Position numbers and translations under genes: made by a program. The notes below the pieces were generated by a model. That model was given only the letters and a program-made list of their open reading frames with translations. It did not search any database and had not been told where the DNA came from. Below, piece by piece: positions 11,055 to 32,670 of a stretch of 64,000 nucleotides of DNA (the first letter of the stretch is position 1; each line of letters starts with the position of its first letter). The stretch is from Hormiphora californensis (lineage: Eukaryota > Ctenophora > Tentaculata > Cydippida > Pleurobrachiidae), in assembly GCA_020137815.1 (NCBI GenBank), contig CM035358.1:3272292-3336291 (forward strand), given 5' to 3'.

Positions 11055-13244
11055 TCACTGAGAGTTACAAATAAGAGAAAACACTGCACTGGGCGTATAA
11101 AGAACAGTACACAGATCATTAGATATACCCCAACTCTCACTGAGATCTATATCTGTCTGGTACTGTCCTCTAGTCTGGGGAACGAACTGAAAAAAGGGGG
11201 CTACGAAGACTACAAAAAACACTAAAATTGCTGAGATTCTAATGGACAAGATCTCGATGCTAGAAAGTTCTGTCCTGTCTCTTTGTGAGGGTGTAAGAGG
11301 ATTTGCTATTTTCTCTCTCATTCCCCCGCTGCAATTCATTATGTCGTGATGGCCGTGCGTGCATTCCAACCCCAGAAACTTTCCTGCACCCATAGCTAGC
11401 GCCTGGTGAGAGAAAATAGAGAGTTAGGAATAGGAGAAATTAGAGAGTTAGGAATAGGATAGGGAAGTCAAGAAACTAATGCAAATGACGTTCATTCATT
11501 TAGATATGAGCAAAACTATAACTTACATTGATGATAAGATTTCTGCTCAGTTCAAGCTTGTCATTCACGTAAATGGTTTTCCTCTTAGAACTGTAGAACA
11601 TGAGAGTGTCTGGTCGAGTGTAGAACTTGTTCGTTTCAAATGATATTGAGACGTTGTAGTCGTCACCCTGATGGTAGAAAGAGGCCCGGTTAGTACTTAG
11701 AGAGTAGACTATTTTTTAGGGTGGGTTGTGAGTTAGATGAAATAACATTAGATACTCTGACACATAACCCCTTCTTCACCCTGGTACAACCCCCCCCCCC
11801 CTTGCCATGTTCGACCCACTGTGAAGGATTGTTACAACATAACCCCCCCCCCCCCTCAACATGTGTATGTTGACCTCACCTTGGTTGCATTGAAAGAGAC
11901 GGTTCTGCAGCCTTGTTCCTCAATATAATCTGACATCTCGGGTGTGTTCCACTGGTTCAATCCAATGTTAACATAATGCTCCATGTGTTGGGTAGTCTGG
12001 TCTGCTGTACTTGATACAATCTTGTAGTTGAACACTTCATGGTCAGCTGAACTGATATCAGACATTCCTGAGAGAGGGGGGGGGGTGTTAGGTTCCTGGG
12101 AGGGGGGGGAGGTTGTCAGGCTGTGTGGGGTACAAGTTGGGATGTGGGAGGGCACTTTCGGTTTCTCGCTTTGCTGTTTAGGATCTGCCCCCGCATAGAT
12201 TAAACTAGTGTTAAACAGAGCATGTGGGAGGGGGATGAGATCAGATGGAGGAGGGTTGTTCAGAACACTAGCTGGGAGGGGCGATATGATCACAGCCATG
12301 GATCTTAAAGTTAACAAACTATTTTAGACACGTGAAAAGGGAAGTGTGAATTGTCTAAAACGGGGGTCCCCCGAAATAGCGGCAAAAGTAACTAGGTGAG
12401 AAGAATTTGAAGTAACAAGCATGAATCATCGTGTCTAGAGAGAGCTGGGGATATTCCTGTTTTACCAACTTATATCTGACAGCTAGGACCTTCTTTTATA
12501 ACTGGCAAAATGCACCAAAAGTTTGGCCTACATGGATTTGTTCGTTCTATTTCTAAAGAGAAAAGGCCAACTTGAGCTTTGAGAAGCCACCACCCACTTT
12601 TAGGAAACAGTTTGCAAAGTAAAAAGACAGGCACAAGCAGTGTGTGTCAGTGTGTAAGCATTATACACGGCTGGTCGTCAGAGTAATCCAATTTTACAAG
12701 TGCGTCTCTCTGTAGAGTGCAAACAAGCATGGATAAATGGAGTTACATATTGAACTGTCATGTATACATATGTCATTCTGTAGAGTTTCAAGAAGGGAGT
12801 TGGCAGCGCTACGTACAGGGGATAGCGCGACGTGCCCAAAGAAGGGAGGTAGAAGGAAAAACAAATTTACCCAAACCCAACTTAAAAACGTACGGTTTAG
12901 TTTTTCGATGAGAATGTTCAGTTTCCTCTGTTGCTCCTCGTTCAGATTTAGCTTTCTCAGACTCCGTAGAGTTCCTTGAAGGTCTTCGCCATTTCGGTGG
13001 TTTGAGGACTGGAGGAATACTGATGGTTAGTTTTATGAAGGAGCAATATTGGCATTTTAACCTAGGTCAAATATCTATGAAACTCTAGAAGCAGTTCACA
13101 ACAAATTATTGAATATTAGACCAGTGGAAAGATGATATATGTTTCAAAACCCACTCTATACTGCCCATATTTTACCTGGTGTGAGGGCACAATGAGGATT
13201 GTAGATATCAGTAGCAATGAGTAGATAGCAGATGTTTGGACCAT
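11055..13244 (-). CDS. Unrecognised protein with signal peptide and one membrane segment
   Basis: A 286-residue protein assembled from five exons, 13244-13176, 13008-12894, 12067-11880, 11667-11527 and 11402-11055, all in phase. Exon 1 is a clean signal peptide (MVQTSAIYSLLLISTILIVP). Exon 2 is a charged amphipathic helix with heptad-like leucines (LRSLRKLNLNEEQQRKLNIL). Exons 3-4 encode a soluble region with N-glycosylation sites (FNATK, YNVSIS). Exon 5 has GLECTHGHHDIMNC, a Cys/His cluster, and then a strongly hydrophobic stretch at about residues 224-243 (ISAILVFFVVFVAPFF) followed by a tail of about 43 residues. This looks like a single-pass type I surface protein. I do not recognise the family. 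The last exon is the weakest, because another frame of the same exon stops earlier without the hydrophobic segment. Confidence 0.72.
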
Positions 13245-14480
13245 AGCAATGGTGATAGTAATACTCCAATAGGGCGTGTGCTACAGGGAGAGAGAGGAGG
13301 GTTAGGGGGTGCTAAAGGGAGAGAGGAGCGAGAGGAGGGTTAGGGGGGAAACAATGGGTGAAATTAGGGTGAAATTAGGGTTAGGGGTGCTGGGGAAATA
13401 ATGTTACAATATGACAAGGGGTAAAACTCATTTCACTCAAGACAGAACAATAACATTGAGTGGCATGGATTCAAGAAACAATTCATCAATGTGGGTTATG
13501 CTGCGATGATAATAAACATGAATCCAGGATTATATAAAAAAGCGATTGAATTGTTCTGAGAAATAGGAAGCTTCGTATCAAATATCCCTTCTTGAGAAAT
13601 ATCTGTTAACTTTTTTCAATGCACAGAAATGTTCAGTATGTACTAATACGTAGAATTGTAGCTTATGGCCTTTCTTGACAAGAAATCTTGACAGGAATTC
13701 AAATTGGCGAGAAGAGTAAACAGATTTTGTAACACATTATTTATTTCTACTTAAAGGAATATGGCAGGATCGATATTCGATACGTACTAGCTATGCCAAA
13801 CAGTGGTCTACTCATAATAAAGAGAACTCTAACTTGTTAGTTTAAATAGCTACAGCTCTCACTTATTATAGGGTCCTGCTTGACAAGTGGGGAAATTAAA
13901 AAGGGAAACATCTCAGCAGCTCGGATCGCTGCAGTAGGGCGACTCTGAAAAGCGGCAGTGGCCAAGTGATCTATTTATACGACTGACCATGACCTCTCAC
14001 TTCCCGCCCCTCTTCCCACCTTGGCACCCTCCCCCACTACTGCAGCTGCGACCGTCAGTAATTGTCCCACGATGCAGAGGGATGGGTACTGATGGAGTCC
14101 CCTAGACGTCTAACGCAGCCTCTTATCAGGATAAAGAGAGAGAGAAAGAGAGAGAGATAGTGAGAGAGATAGAGAGAGAGAGAAAAGATAGGGAGTGGGA
14201 CATTTAGGTGCCCCGATTGTCTATGATCATAATTAACACTGTATCGCATATATGAAGGGGGCATATAACTTCTTCACTGGTAGGGCGTGACATAAACCGC
14301 AATATAACATGGACCTGCAGACACTGTGCCCGATTCAAATTGAGAGAAAATGACAGCCCTCCCTTAGAGGGGAGGGGGGAAGATGGTCTCGGGAGGTCTG
14401 AACGATCCACAACTTGTAAAGTTGCCATGTTTCAAATATTCGCCCACACCCGAATATGACGTCATCAAATGGAAACAATG
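13245..14480. other. Spacer upstream of the membrane-protein gene
   Basis: Presumed promoter side of the gene starting at 13244. A gttaggggg-type G-rich run lies near 13300-13390 and GA-rich sequence near 14130-14190. No gene is recognised. Confidence 0.4.
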
Positions 14481-14487
14481 TCTCAGC

Positions 14488-14628
<141 letters not shown>

Positions 14629-14804
14629 AGTACCGGCCCGTGCCATACTGATCTTGACAATGATCCAGGCACTAAGGATGGTGAGAGTGAATTATGAAGG
14701 AGCAGTGCTGAGTCTGACCGTAAGTGGAGGAGCACGCAAGGAGTGGACATGACAGTAATTCAATGCGCCTCCTCTATAAATGCTACGGGTTGTGGGGGTT
14801 TTTG

Positions 14805-15640
14805 GAGGTTACCCCCCCCCTTTATTTTTTATTACGATGCCAAATTTTTTTCCCCCCCCTTTTCCCCCCTTTTGGGCCCCCCCCCTAATTCGGGTAAAAG
14901 AAAAAAGATGGAGGGATGGGAAAGGGAGGATTAGGAAAAAGGCCCCCCTTTTTGGGAAAAAAAAAAGAAAAAAGAAGGGGGAAAAAAAAAAAAAGGGAAA
15001 GGGGGGGGGGGGGCTTTTAATGCCCGGGATTTTGCCCATAAAATGACGAATGGGGGGGTTAAAAATGGGGGGCTAAATAAAACCCCCCCCCTTCCCCTTA
15101 AAAAATTTCCCCCCCTTTTTTCCCTTTAAATTTCCCCTCCCGCCCCACAATTGAAAGGGAAATTTTCGCCCCCAAGAGGGGAGTTTCGGGGCCCGGCCCC
15201 AAAAAGGGACTTTTTTTCCCCCCCCCCCCCCCTTTTTTTTTTCAAAAAAAATTTTTCCCCCTTTCTTTTTTCCTCTCCCCCCTTTTTTTTCCTTCTCGTT
15301 CTTCTTTTTTCCCCTCCCCTCTCCTTTGGTCTTTCCTAGTTTTCTTTTTTTTTTCCCCCTTCCCCTTTTTTGTCCGGGGGCCCCCTCTTTTTGGGGGCCT
15401 AAGGGGGGAATTTTTGGGAATCAGCCCCTAAGTGGGGAGGAAAGGAGGAAATGACCCGAATTAATTAGGGCCCCCCCCAAAATTAAATTTTTTTTTTAAA
15501 GGGGGTTTTTAATTTTCCCCCCCGGGGGAAAAAGGTTTTAAAGGTTCCAGACCTGAGGTTGATTTTTTGGGGGAAAAAAAAGGCGAGGGGGGGGGCCCCT
15601 CCCCCCCGTGCGGGAAATTACAAAAAATTTTACTGTGAAT
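14805..15640. other. Homopolymer-corrupted sequence
   Basis: Dense runs of C, G, A and T (for example at 14811-14880, 15215-15260 and 15475-15600) with no codon structure. This is best read as poor consensus sequence, not as a gene. Confidence 0.75.
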
Positions 15641-18600
15641 GATTCGGCCTTTAACAGAAGCTGCTAGACAATGGAGAAGAGGACAAAATGACGTCGAAAG
15701 ATACCCATTGTTACAGCCTAGCACTCCTTTATACGTCATTTGCTACATTGTTCCAGCTTGTAGCGAAAAGGAAAAAAACTACGCTCCGTTCTGACCCACT
15801 AATTACGTAACAGGTAAAATACTAGGTGGGATGTGGGGGGTAGGAGCTACAACACTGAGAATGTCATTTTTTCTGGGTTACAACTGTAATTTTGTATACA
15901 TAATTTTACTAAATCTTCTTTGAGCACAATGGGGGGACTCAAAAATTTCAAGGTCTCGGGGGGGGAGTATAATTGGGTTGCCATGGTACTAGAGGTCGTA
16001 TAGTTGTGGGGCAAAAACCCTTGGGTTGCAAAATGTGTGTCAATTAGAGGGGTTATGACTCAGTATAATAATTCCTCCCAGGACCTAGAGATCTCTCTAT
16101 TCTTCGATCCCTCAATGAAGGGTTTGGGTTTCACGTCATTACAGTAACGTTGGCACTGCCTAACATTTTTTATAACATCAGGCAGTTTTCTCAGGAAAAA
16201 AAACAAAAACATTTACTACTGGCATCGATGCAATTATTAACTGTAAAGAATGGAAACAAAGGTAAAAAAAGGAAAAAAAAAAAAAAAAAAAAGGGGCCCA
16301 ACTAAAAAACGACTTTAAAATTTCCCCCTTAATTTTTTTCCTTTTTTTCTATTTTTTTCCTAATTGGGAATCGAAAAAACGTGGAAACTGGGTTCATTTA
16401 AAAATTGGTTTTTGGGGGTCGGGGCCCTCCTTTCTTTGGGTTTTCTGTTTTCTTTCTTTTTTGTCCTCTTTTGTTTTTTTAATTTCCCGGGTTTCCCGGG
16501 TTTTTTTTTTTTTCTTTGGGCCTTCTAATTTTTCTTGCCCCTTTTTTCTTTGGTTTTCTCTTTCTTCCCTTGTCCTCCTCTCCCCTGTCCTCTCTCTCCA
16601 CCATATATATAGCCCCTTTCCCTCTTATTATTCTCCTCCTCCTTTACCCCTGATAGGCTTAATGGCCAATGGGACAGATTCTGGTATCTATGACATGGCC
16701 AAGTTGTCGGGAGGAGTATTGGACAGATCACCAATAAGGAATGTAGTAGATATAAGGGTCACAAATTAAAAAGGAGGGACGGTATAAAAGCAAGGGTTTT
16801 ACATTTTTCCACACACACAGAAGAAAGTTCCCCCTTCTCCCTCCTGTTTTGGAGTATTGGGTTTTCCCCCGGGGAGGGTAAATTTGCAGTGACGAATTGG
16901 GGGAGTTGCGTAGGGAAGAGGGTTCGTTTGTTTGGGACATGAAATTTTAAAAGAAGCAATAAGCCCCTCAAGTGGTCTTCAACTTGAAAAATACCCAGAA
17001 AATTGAGCAATCCAGACCTAAACACAAGTCTAATATGGTAGAAATGGGCATTGTAAGGATAGCTGCAGTCGATCTATAAATACTGCCGATACTCTCCACC
17101 CCCCTAAACAGATTTCTGCAAATGGTTATCGAGTTAGGCACGCACCCCTGAAACATTGGTGATCTGTCTATGTGTGCAGGGGCCATATAGTTGGGTACTA
17201 GAGGGTATAGAGAGAGAGAGAGCTAGGGGAGGGAGAGAGAGAGAGATCTGAGATCACGACCAAGATCCTCCTACGCCAGGGTTTGTGGTGTCGGAGTTTA
17301 GGGACTCGTCAGAAGAAACCCAGGAATGGAGACACTACCCGGGGAGACATCTAAAAAGGGGACCGACACCAAACATCAATCATGTGACCGACCCCAAAAC
17401 TCGGGCCAACAACTTCACTCAATTCAGTGTTCAGCTAAAATCCAGAACAATCTGCTAAAGTGCTCTAGACTTAAAACCAAGGGATCTAGAGGTCAGAGAT
17501 TAGAAGAATTGAGAAAGACCAATGGGGGGTGGGGGTAGGTAATGTGCAATGCAGAACAAGCGTACAAAAAGAGTATGTAGGAGTATGTGTGTGTGTGGTT
17601 TAAAATAATGGTTTGAACACAACCTGGCATAGGATATATTGTTAGGTTAAATTGAAACAAGACAAGGCACAGCAAAAGAGGATCCTTAAAATTTGGGGGG
17701 GGGGGGGGAAAAAAAAAGTTCCCCCCAAAAACCTTTGTTCCCCCTTTGGCCCTTTAATTTGGGTTAAAAGGCGCTAGCAATGGAGAAGAGGAAAAATGAC
17801 GTCAAAAAGTCCCATTTTTAAGCAGATCTTTTGTCATTTGCACATTGTTAAAGAGCGAAAAGGGGAAAAGCAAAACTCGGCCAGTACGACCCACTATAGT
17901 TAGTACGGGTGGGAGCGGGGTCCCGTGGGGGGTAGGAGTTAAAAACCCACGTGAGGAGTCATTTTATCGGGTGTTAAAAACTTGTGATTTGATACAGTAA
18001 TTTTTGAACCCTCTGAGCAACAATGGGGGGACGTCTTTGGGCCAAGAGTCACCGGGGGGGGATCAAATTGGGTTGAATGGTAACTGGGGCCAGTTTAGTT
18101 GTTCAAAACCTTTGGTTTTGCCAACGGTGTAAATTGGGGGTTTAGATCAGTATATTCCTCCCAGGACCTGGATCTTCATGATCTTTTTCCCCTCAAATGA
18201 AGGCTTGGTTTTTGGCCATTTTGAGCTGAGTAGACGAGGTCGCGCAGCGCCCAATCGATTACATCTAGGCCCCCGGGCGCGTTATTGATTTAGGCAACTT
18301 TTTCAAAGCCTGGCGGCAAGGAACTAGAACCGATTTGCTTTCGTTTTTTTGCTCTGGCGAAAATTGTCTCTATTTTAGGAAAATACCGGAATTCAGCATT
18401 TGAGGAATAGGGGTAAAATTGACGTAAACATGAGCAATTTTAAGCCCTGGCGAAAGCTCCACTCGGCTGGGAAATTGCGGGTTTGGGGAATCGTCATGGC
18501 CTTGGGATTTGGGGGAAAAATCCCCGCGAACACAAAGTCCCCAATTGGGCGGTAATTTGGGTTTTTGTAGTGTATGTCGGCAAAAAAAATCCCTGTAAAA

Positions 18601-20320
18601 CCAGTATATGCGCGCGATTTGTAGTCCCACCCCTTTGAAAAGTGTTTTAATCGCGCGCCGGGTTTTGGGTCCAAGGGGGGGGTTTCTTCGGGAGGAAAAT
18701 AGGTTGCAAGGACCCCTTTGGTTTCCGTCATTTTATCAGTAATAATCTCGATAGTCCCAAAACGTGTTAGTAACACAGGCAGTTGTCTCTACGGAAACAA
18801 AACAAAAGCAGTTTACTATAACTGAGCAGTGAGGCCAATTAAGAAAGAATGGAAAAAAAAAGGTAAAGGGAAGGGGGCCAACAAAAACAAAACTACTAAA
18901 ACCCAAAACCTAAAATAAAAAAAACAAAACACTAAAACTCAAAACACTAAAAAACACTAGGTATTGGGAAATGTACTTAAACAGTGACTGCAAATTTCAC
19001 GCCCAACATTGGAGGGGGGAAAGGATATTCCCCCTTGACCCTTTTTCCTGTTTCCCTTTTCTATCGGGTTTTTTCTGTATCCCTCTCTTCTTCTCTTTTT
19101 GTGTTGTCTGTGGTGCCTCTCTGTTTTGATGATCTGATTAGGGGTGGGGTTGGTTGGAAATAACAAGGACAAAAAAAAGGGGGCGGGGGGTTAGGATATG
19201 GTGAGAAAAGGGGGAGAGGGAGCGAAACTGACGTGGGAGGGAAATGGGTGGTCGTTCCCCTTGCAGTCTCTTTTCTCTTTTCCCCCTCTCCTCCTCTCCC
19301 TCCTTTCCCACCAATTCTCTTTCCCCCCCTTTAATCTATCTCTTCTCTCTTTATCGTGATGGCGCGGCCGGGGGAAGTCCTGGTATTATGACAGGGCCCA
19401 AGTTTGGGGGGGGGGGGAGTAGGGCCCAGATCACCAAAAAGGGAAAAGTAGTAGTAAAATTTGCGTCAAAATTTAACAAGGAGGGGGGGGGGGGTAAAGA
19501 GAGGTTACTTTGTTCCCCCAAAAACACGGAAGAGGGTTCCAGTCTCCCCCCCCTTTTGGAGATTGGGGTTGCCCGGGAGGGTGGGATTGCAGGAGAATTG
19601 GGGGGTTTTTGTAAAGGGGGGTTTTGCTGTTTTTGGGCATTAAATTTTCAAAGTATAGCAACTAGAGTCCCTCAACTGGTCTTCAACTTGAAAAAAAATC
19701 CAGAAAACGAGCATCGTTCCCGCTTTATCAGGAGAAAGGGATTTTGATAGCTGCGTCATTATAATACTCCCATACTTCCCCCCCCCTAAAATTTCTGAAA
19801 AATGGTGTCGAGTTAGGCAGCCCCCCCTGAAATTTTGGGTGTTGTTATTGTGCGGGGGCCCATATTTTGGGTACTAGGGTTGGAGAGAGCTAGGGGGAGG
19901 GAGAGAGATGGGAGATCTGAGATCACTACCAAGATCCCTCCTACGCAGGGTGTCGGAGTTTAGGGATCTGCGTCAGAAGACAGACGGGAGACACTACCCC
20001 GGGAGACATCTAAAAAGGGACCGACAACAACATCAATCACTTGAACCCGACCCAAAATCACAACTATCGGGCCAAATCATCAATTCAGTGTTCCTGCCTG
20101 CAGCTATACTCCCACCATCTGCTCAAGTTGCTCTAGATTCAAACAAGGGATCTAGAGAGAATTGAGAAACCAACTGGGGTGGGGGTAATTTGCATATGCA
20201 GAAACAGCGTACAAAGAGTATGTGTAGGAGTATCATGTGTGTGTGGTTTAAATAATGTTTGCACCACCTGGATATATGGATCATATTGTTTAGGTAAATT
20301 GAAACCAAGACAAGGCAAAT
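15640..20320. repeat. Degenerate tandem duplication of a unit of about 2 kb
   Basis: Markers recur in the same order: an aatggagaagagga...aaatgacgtc block at about 15670 and 17780, agatcaccaa...gtagtag at about 16725 and 19427, tcgagttaggca at about 17130 and 19808, and gtaggagtat...gtgtgtgtggttta at about 17577 and 20223. Copy 2 is longer mainly because it carries the insert at 18226-18680. Copies differ by many homopolymer indels. No coding content is recognised in either copy. Confidence 0.75.
18226..18680. mobile_element. Degraded copy of the 538-bp interspersed element
   Basis: Matches the insert at 39587-40124 over most of its length: shared blocks include gaggtcgcgcagcg, gcgcgttattgattt, aattgtctctattttt-like, cagcatttgaggaatag and ggggaatcgtcatggcctt. 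It is absent from the paired copy of the surrounding duplication (around 16140-16160), which gives an empty site. Confidence 0.75.
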
Positions 20321-21060
20321 TGCAGAGAGAATTGAATTGTTCATACGGAGCACGGAAACAGTGTCAAGCGACTCAAAGAGAGAATGGATGTGGTAGATCT
20401 ATACAGCTATCTACTGGATGTGGTAGCAAGATCTATACAGCTATCGACTGGAGAGATATTGTAGTTGGAAGTGCTGGAACAATAGATCAGTCTCACTACC
20501 TGCAGTAGGTTCATGTCCGGCTCTATATTTATACACTGCTCCAGTAGTAGTGCGTCATGTTGTGCAACACTTGGTAATATAGTGCCAATTAGTTAGTTTA
20601 GTAATAATTACCGAGAGAGAGAGGCGCTATAGGTGAGGTGAGGTCATGACCCCTTTCAAAAACGGTGCGTAATACTAAAGGGACAGCTGCAGTATGGGGA
20701 ACAATGGGAGGCCCCACTATGCTGCAGCTGGGGGTAGATTATCGCCAATTTAAGGACAGCAGGCCCCCTCTATAGCTTGCCAAAAAGCCATTCGGTAATC
20801 CATAGCATGATATCGTTCAAAACAATGATCATTTGGTAATCTATAGCTGTACTCTATCGAAACACAATGACGTACAGAGAAGAGGGAGACCCCAGGGAGA
20901 CTAACGTGCTAAACTTGTGACCTCTCCTGATTCCCTCTCTCTCTACTGGATTTCTGCTCCTTTATACAAACATAACTAGGAAACACAACATCCGGAAAAA
21001 CAGGGAAATCAAACGATAATTGCTACTCAGCAAGCAAATCTAAACAAGTGTCATTTTAAT
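20320..21060. other. Spacer, nothing recognised
   Basis: Contains short duplicated blocks (tgtggtagatctatacagctatc near 20389, and a similar tgtggtagcaagatctatacagctatc near 20418). No gene seen. Confidence 0.4.
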
Positions 21061-21072
21061 TGTGATAAACTA

Positions 21073-21086
21073 GTTTTCTCTCTCTC

Positions 21087-21152
<66 letters not shown>

Positions 21153-21172
21153 TCTCTCTCTCTCTCTCACTC
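21073..21172. repeat. (CT)n microsatellite
   Basis: A ct run of about 100 bp with a few ctcac interruptions. Confidence 0.9.
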
Positions 21173-21370
21173 TAAACAGTTACAGTCTATCCATGGTTCA
21201 TGCAAAACGCGGGCCCGCCACATTATTACGAACATATTATACTGAGTGAGAGTAGTAATAAGCAGTGCAAATGTTTAAAATAGTACCTGCAGGCTGCAGA
21301 CTCTCCTGATGCCCATCGTCTAGGCGTAAATTTGAGAAAGAATGTCCCAGGAGCTAATTAGGACAAGGTG

Positions 21371-21380
21371 GAGAGAGAGG

Positions 21381-21449
<69 letters not shown>
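21371..21449. repeat. (GA)n microsatellite
   Basis: Almost pure ga dinucleotides, opposite in strand sense to the tract at 21073. Confidence 0.9.
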
Positions 21450-21453
<4 letters not shown>

Positions 21454-22387
21454 AGAGAGTACCACAAGCTTGAAAACATAAGTGCAATGTATTAAAAACT
21501 AATCAATTAGTTAATCCCAGTGGTCTCCTAATTAGAAAGGATCACGCCTAAACCCGGAAACAATAAATCTCGCCCCCTCCTGGGACCTGAAAGAAACAGG
21601 TTTTACAAGACACAGAAAGATCCCGCGAGCGAAAATAGTTATAGCCAGCAACTACATACATGCGGCCCTGCATGTGTAACCGGCCCATAGTTGAATCAAC
21701 GCTAGACCAAGATAGTACAGAGTTAAATTCGTTCCAACAGACAATGGAATACGGATTATTAAAAGGGGGGTTGGGCCAGAAGTCGTAATTTGGCTGGACT
21801 TAGATTTGTTATGTTCAAACGGAGCGCACGGAAAGAGGGTCGAGCAAGGCAATCTCAAGGTTCGATATGCCAAGCATCAAACGAGTGTCATGGCAGGGAA
21901 CTCCAAATTAGGCTATCCAAAGAAAATTGCCTTTATGAACAACCAACAGCTAGTGAATTCTTAACACTCCAGAAGTTTAAATAGTTTTTGTAATATTTAT
22001 AGTTGCTAAGTGTGAAGACGTCAATGTGATCATGACAAGCAGAGACCTGATGATAGAGAGAGATAGAAAGTATGTTCCCTCCTAAAATATCTATATATTT
22101 ACCATTCCAATATATAAGCGTGAGTAGTTGAAAGTTATAAACGGTCAATTGACTGGATATTCCCACACACCAGACGTGAGATAGAAGGTACGTCACATTG
22201 CTTGTGCCCCCTACTACTAGACACTGTTTAGTGAGAACGAGACAGAGTGAGAGAACGATAGAGAGAAAGAGAGATAGAGAGGTAGAGTGAGAGGCCAGGA
22301 TGGGAAAGTATGTGAGAGTGAGAAAATTTGTAAGGGAGCGGTTTTCCAGTGGACATTGGCCAGACGTGAACAAGCTAAACACATTGG

Positions 22388-22606
<219 letters not shown>

Positions 22607-22846
22607 TTGTGAATACTAGCTGAAGACGTAATTGCAAATGCAGACGTGTAGTAGTATGCGGATGGGACAAAAACTTATGAATACTGGGAAAACTCAGTTG
22701 TAACTCACAAGCTATTAACGTAACATTATCGTCACTACAGAGCTCTACAACACTTTCCCAGTGATATCTCGACAGAGTAGAACCACCAGTGAACAATCAT
22801 CTCAACTACTCTCCCCCCGGTTTTAGTGACCTCACATTATATGAGG

Positions 22847-23034
22847 TATAAACTCTGGCCACTGGCGCGTTATTTCAGATAACTTTCTCCCAGCGCGCCG
22901 CTGGGAGAAGTTAGCTGAAGTTTATCCGCCGCTGGCGGATAAACTGGTTTAAATCACGACGACGATCCCGAGGCGGAGCCGAGGGAGAGGCGGAGGGGTT
23001 TAAACCTATAACGTGCCAGTGGTCAGAGTTTATA
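22847..23034. repeat. Nested palindromic element
   Basis: Outer arms are tataaactctggccactgg and the near-complement ccagtggtcagagtttata. Two internal perfect or near-perfect hairpins follow: aactttctcccagcg/cgctgggagaagtt at about 22880-22912, and agtttatccgcc-gct-ggcggataaact at about 22919-22945. No target duplication is evident. Confidence 0.75.
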
Positions 23035-23400
23035 GGTTATATACCCTGCTTTAGTTGTTTATTTCAAGTATTACACACCAACAAGAGAGAGAACACTAAT
23101 CAAAACACTCAAAGAGGACTGAGAAATAGTTAAAACACCTCACAATTGAGTGTACACTGTTTGGTAACAGTTACTAAGCAGTTGCTAAGGAAAGAGAGTG
23201 AAAGAAATAGCCTGATAAGGGGCATGTCACACATAACACAGAGGAAGAGATAGTGAGACAAAAGGGGAGATAAAGAGAGAGTAATTGACGGAATGTGTCC
23301 TTTCTTTCTCTCCAATGTAGTGTGTAAGTGTTGCACATAGTGTTCCCTCTGTATTTCAGTAAGAACTGATCATTTACACACACTTTGAATGTTCAAAATA

Positions 23401-23479
23401 AATAACCTGCCAGTGGGAAATAATCTGCCGCTGGACTGGCTGTTTATTGAGAGCGCGCTAGTGGGACTGGCGGGTTATT
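23401..23479. repeat. Short inverted-repeat element related to 22847-23034
   Basis: Ends are aataacctgccagt and actggcgggttatt (13 of 14 paired). The interior again carries ctgccgctgg motifs like the nested palindrome about 400 bp upstream. Confidence 0.6.
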
Positions 23480-23540
23480 TAAGTTAGCAGGGTATATATC
23501 TACCTCACCATACAGTGTGCATAGAAATATTCCAGGGAGA

Positions 23541-23541
23541 T

Positions 23542-23635
<94 letters not shown>

Positions 23636-23664
23636 AGAGGGTGAGTGAGAGAGAGAGAAAGAGA
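23541..23664. repeat. (GA)n microsatellite
   Basis: A ga run with small interruptions. Confidence 0.9.
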
Positions 23665-24383
23665 GATGACCCTCCCTCACAGAATAACCCGAATATCTTA
23701 TAGTGCTCCATGTCTAGGAAACTAACAACAAGTGGGATCAGTTATCTGGACCTGGATTACACGATGGGACATCGATAATAGCAAATGGCCGATTGGTCGT
23801 GGAAATATTCCCCCTATGCTTGGGTATGAACGAGAATCACCATGGATAATTTGTAGGTACGAACTAAGGGGTTTCCTGCTTGATTCTTAGAAAAACAACT
23901 TACTTGCCAAGAAAAACTGCCACCATTATAGTTTTCATGTTTTTAGGATGAGCAATGAGCATGGGATGAGCATCTGTGCAACCCAATATGGGGTATCAAC
24001 AGAACTTCTTCTCCTTCACTGAAGTACAAAAGGTTATGTTAGGTTGGTGCGGTATCAAATAAAAAGCAATAAACTAATGAATAACGATGAAATTTGTCAG
24101 GAAATGGCGTACCTTGGATATGACAAATGGTAGTTGTCAGGAACCAGTACGAGCTGGTATTATCAGACCCAGTTGTAGGGTAGTACATAACACTTCCTCT
24201 ATCGGTGCAGTAGGGGAACATTGTCCTTTTAGATACCATCTCTGTATAACGCTACAAAACACAGGTGATGTTAGATGTTAGGACTTAGGAGGGGTGGGTA
24301 ATTGGGACAGTTTGGAAAACTCGTGAATTTCAAGAAAAGATTAAACATCTAAAACACACACAATACATTCAAGACTCCACTGT

Positions 24384-32670
<8,287 letters not shown>

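Noticed and set aside
11055-11225. Plus-strand open frame opposite the last membrane-protein exon
   Set aside because: Shadow of the minus-strand exon, with no start or splice context.
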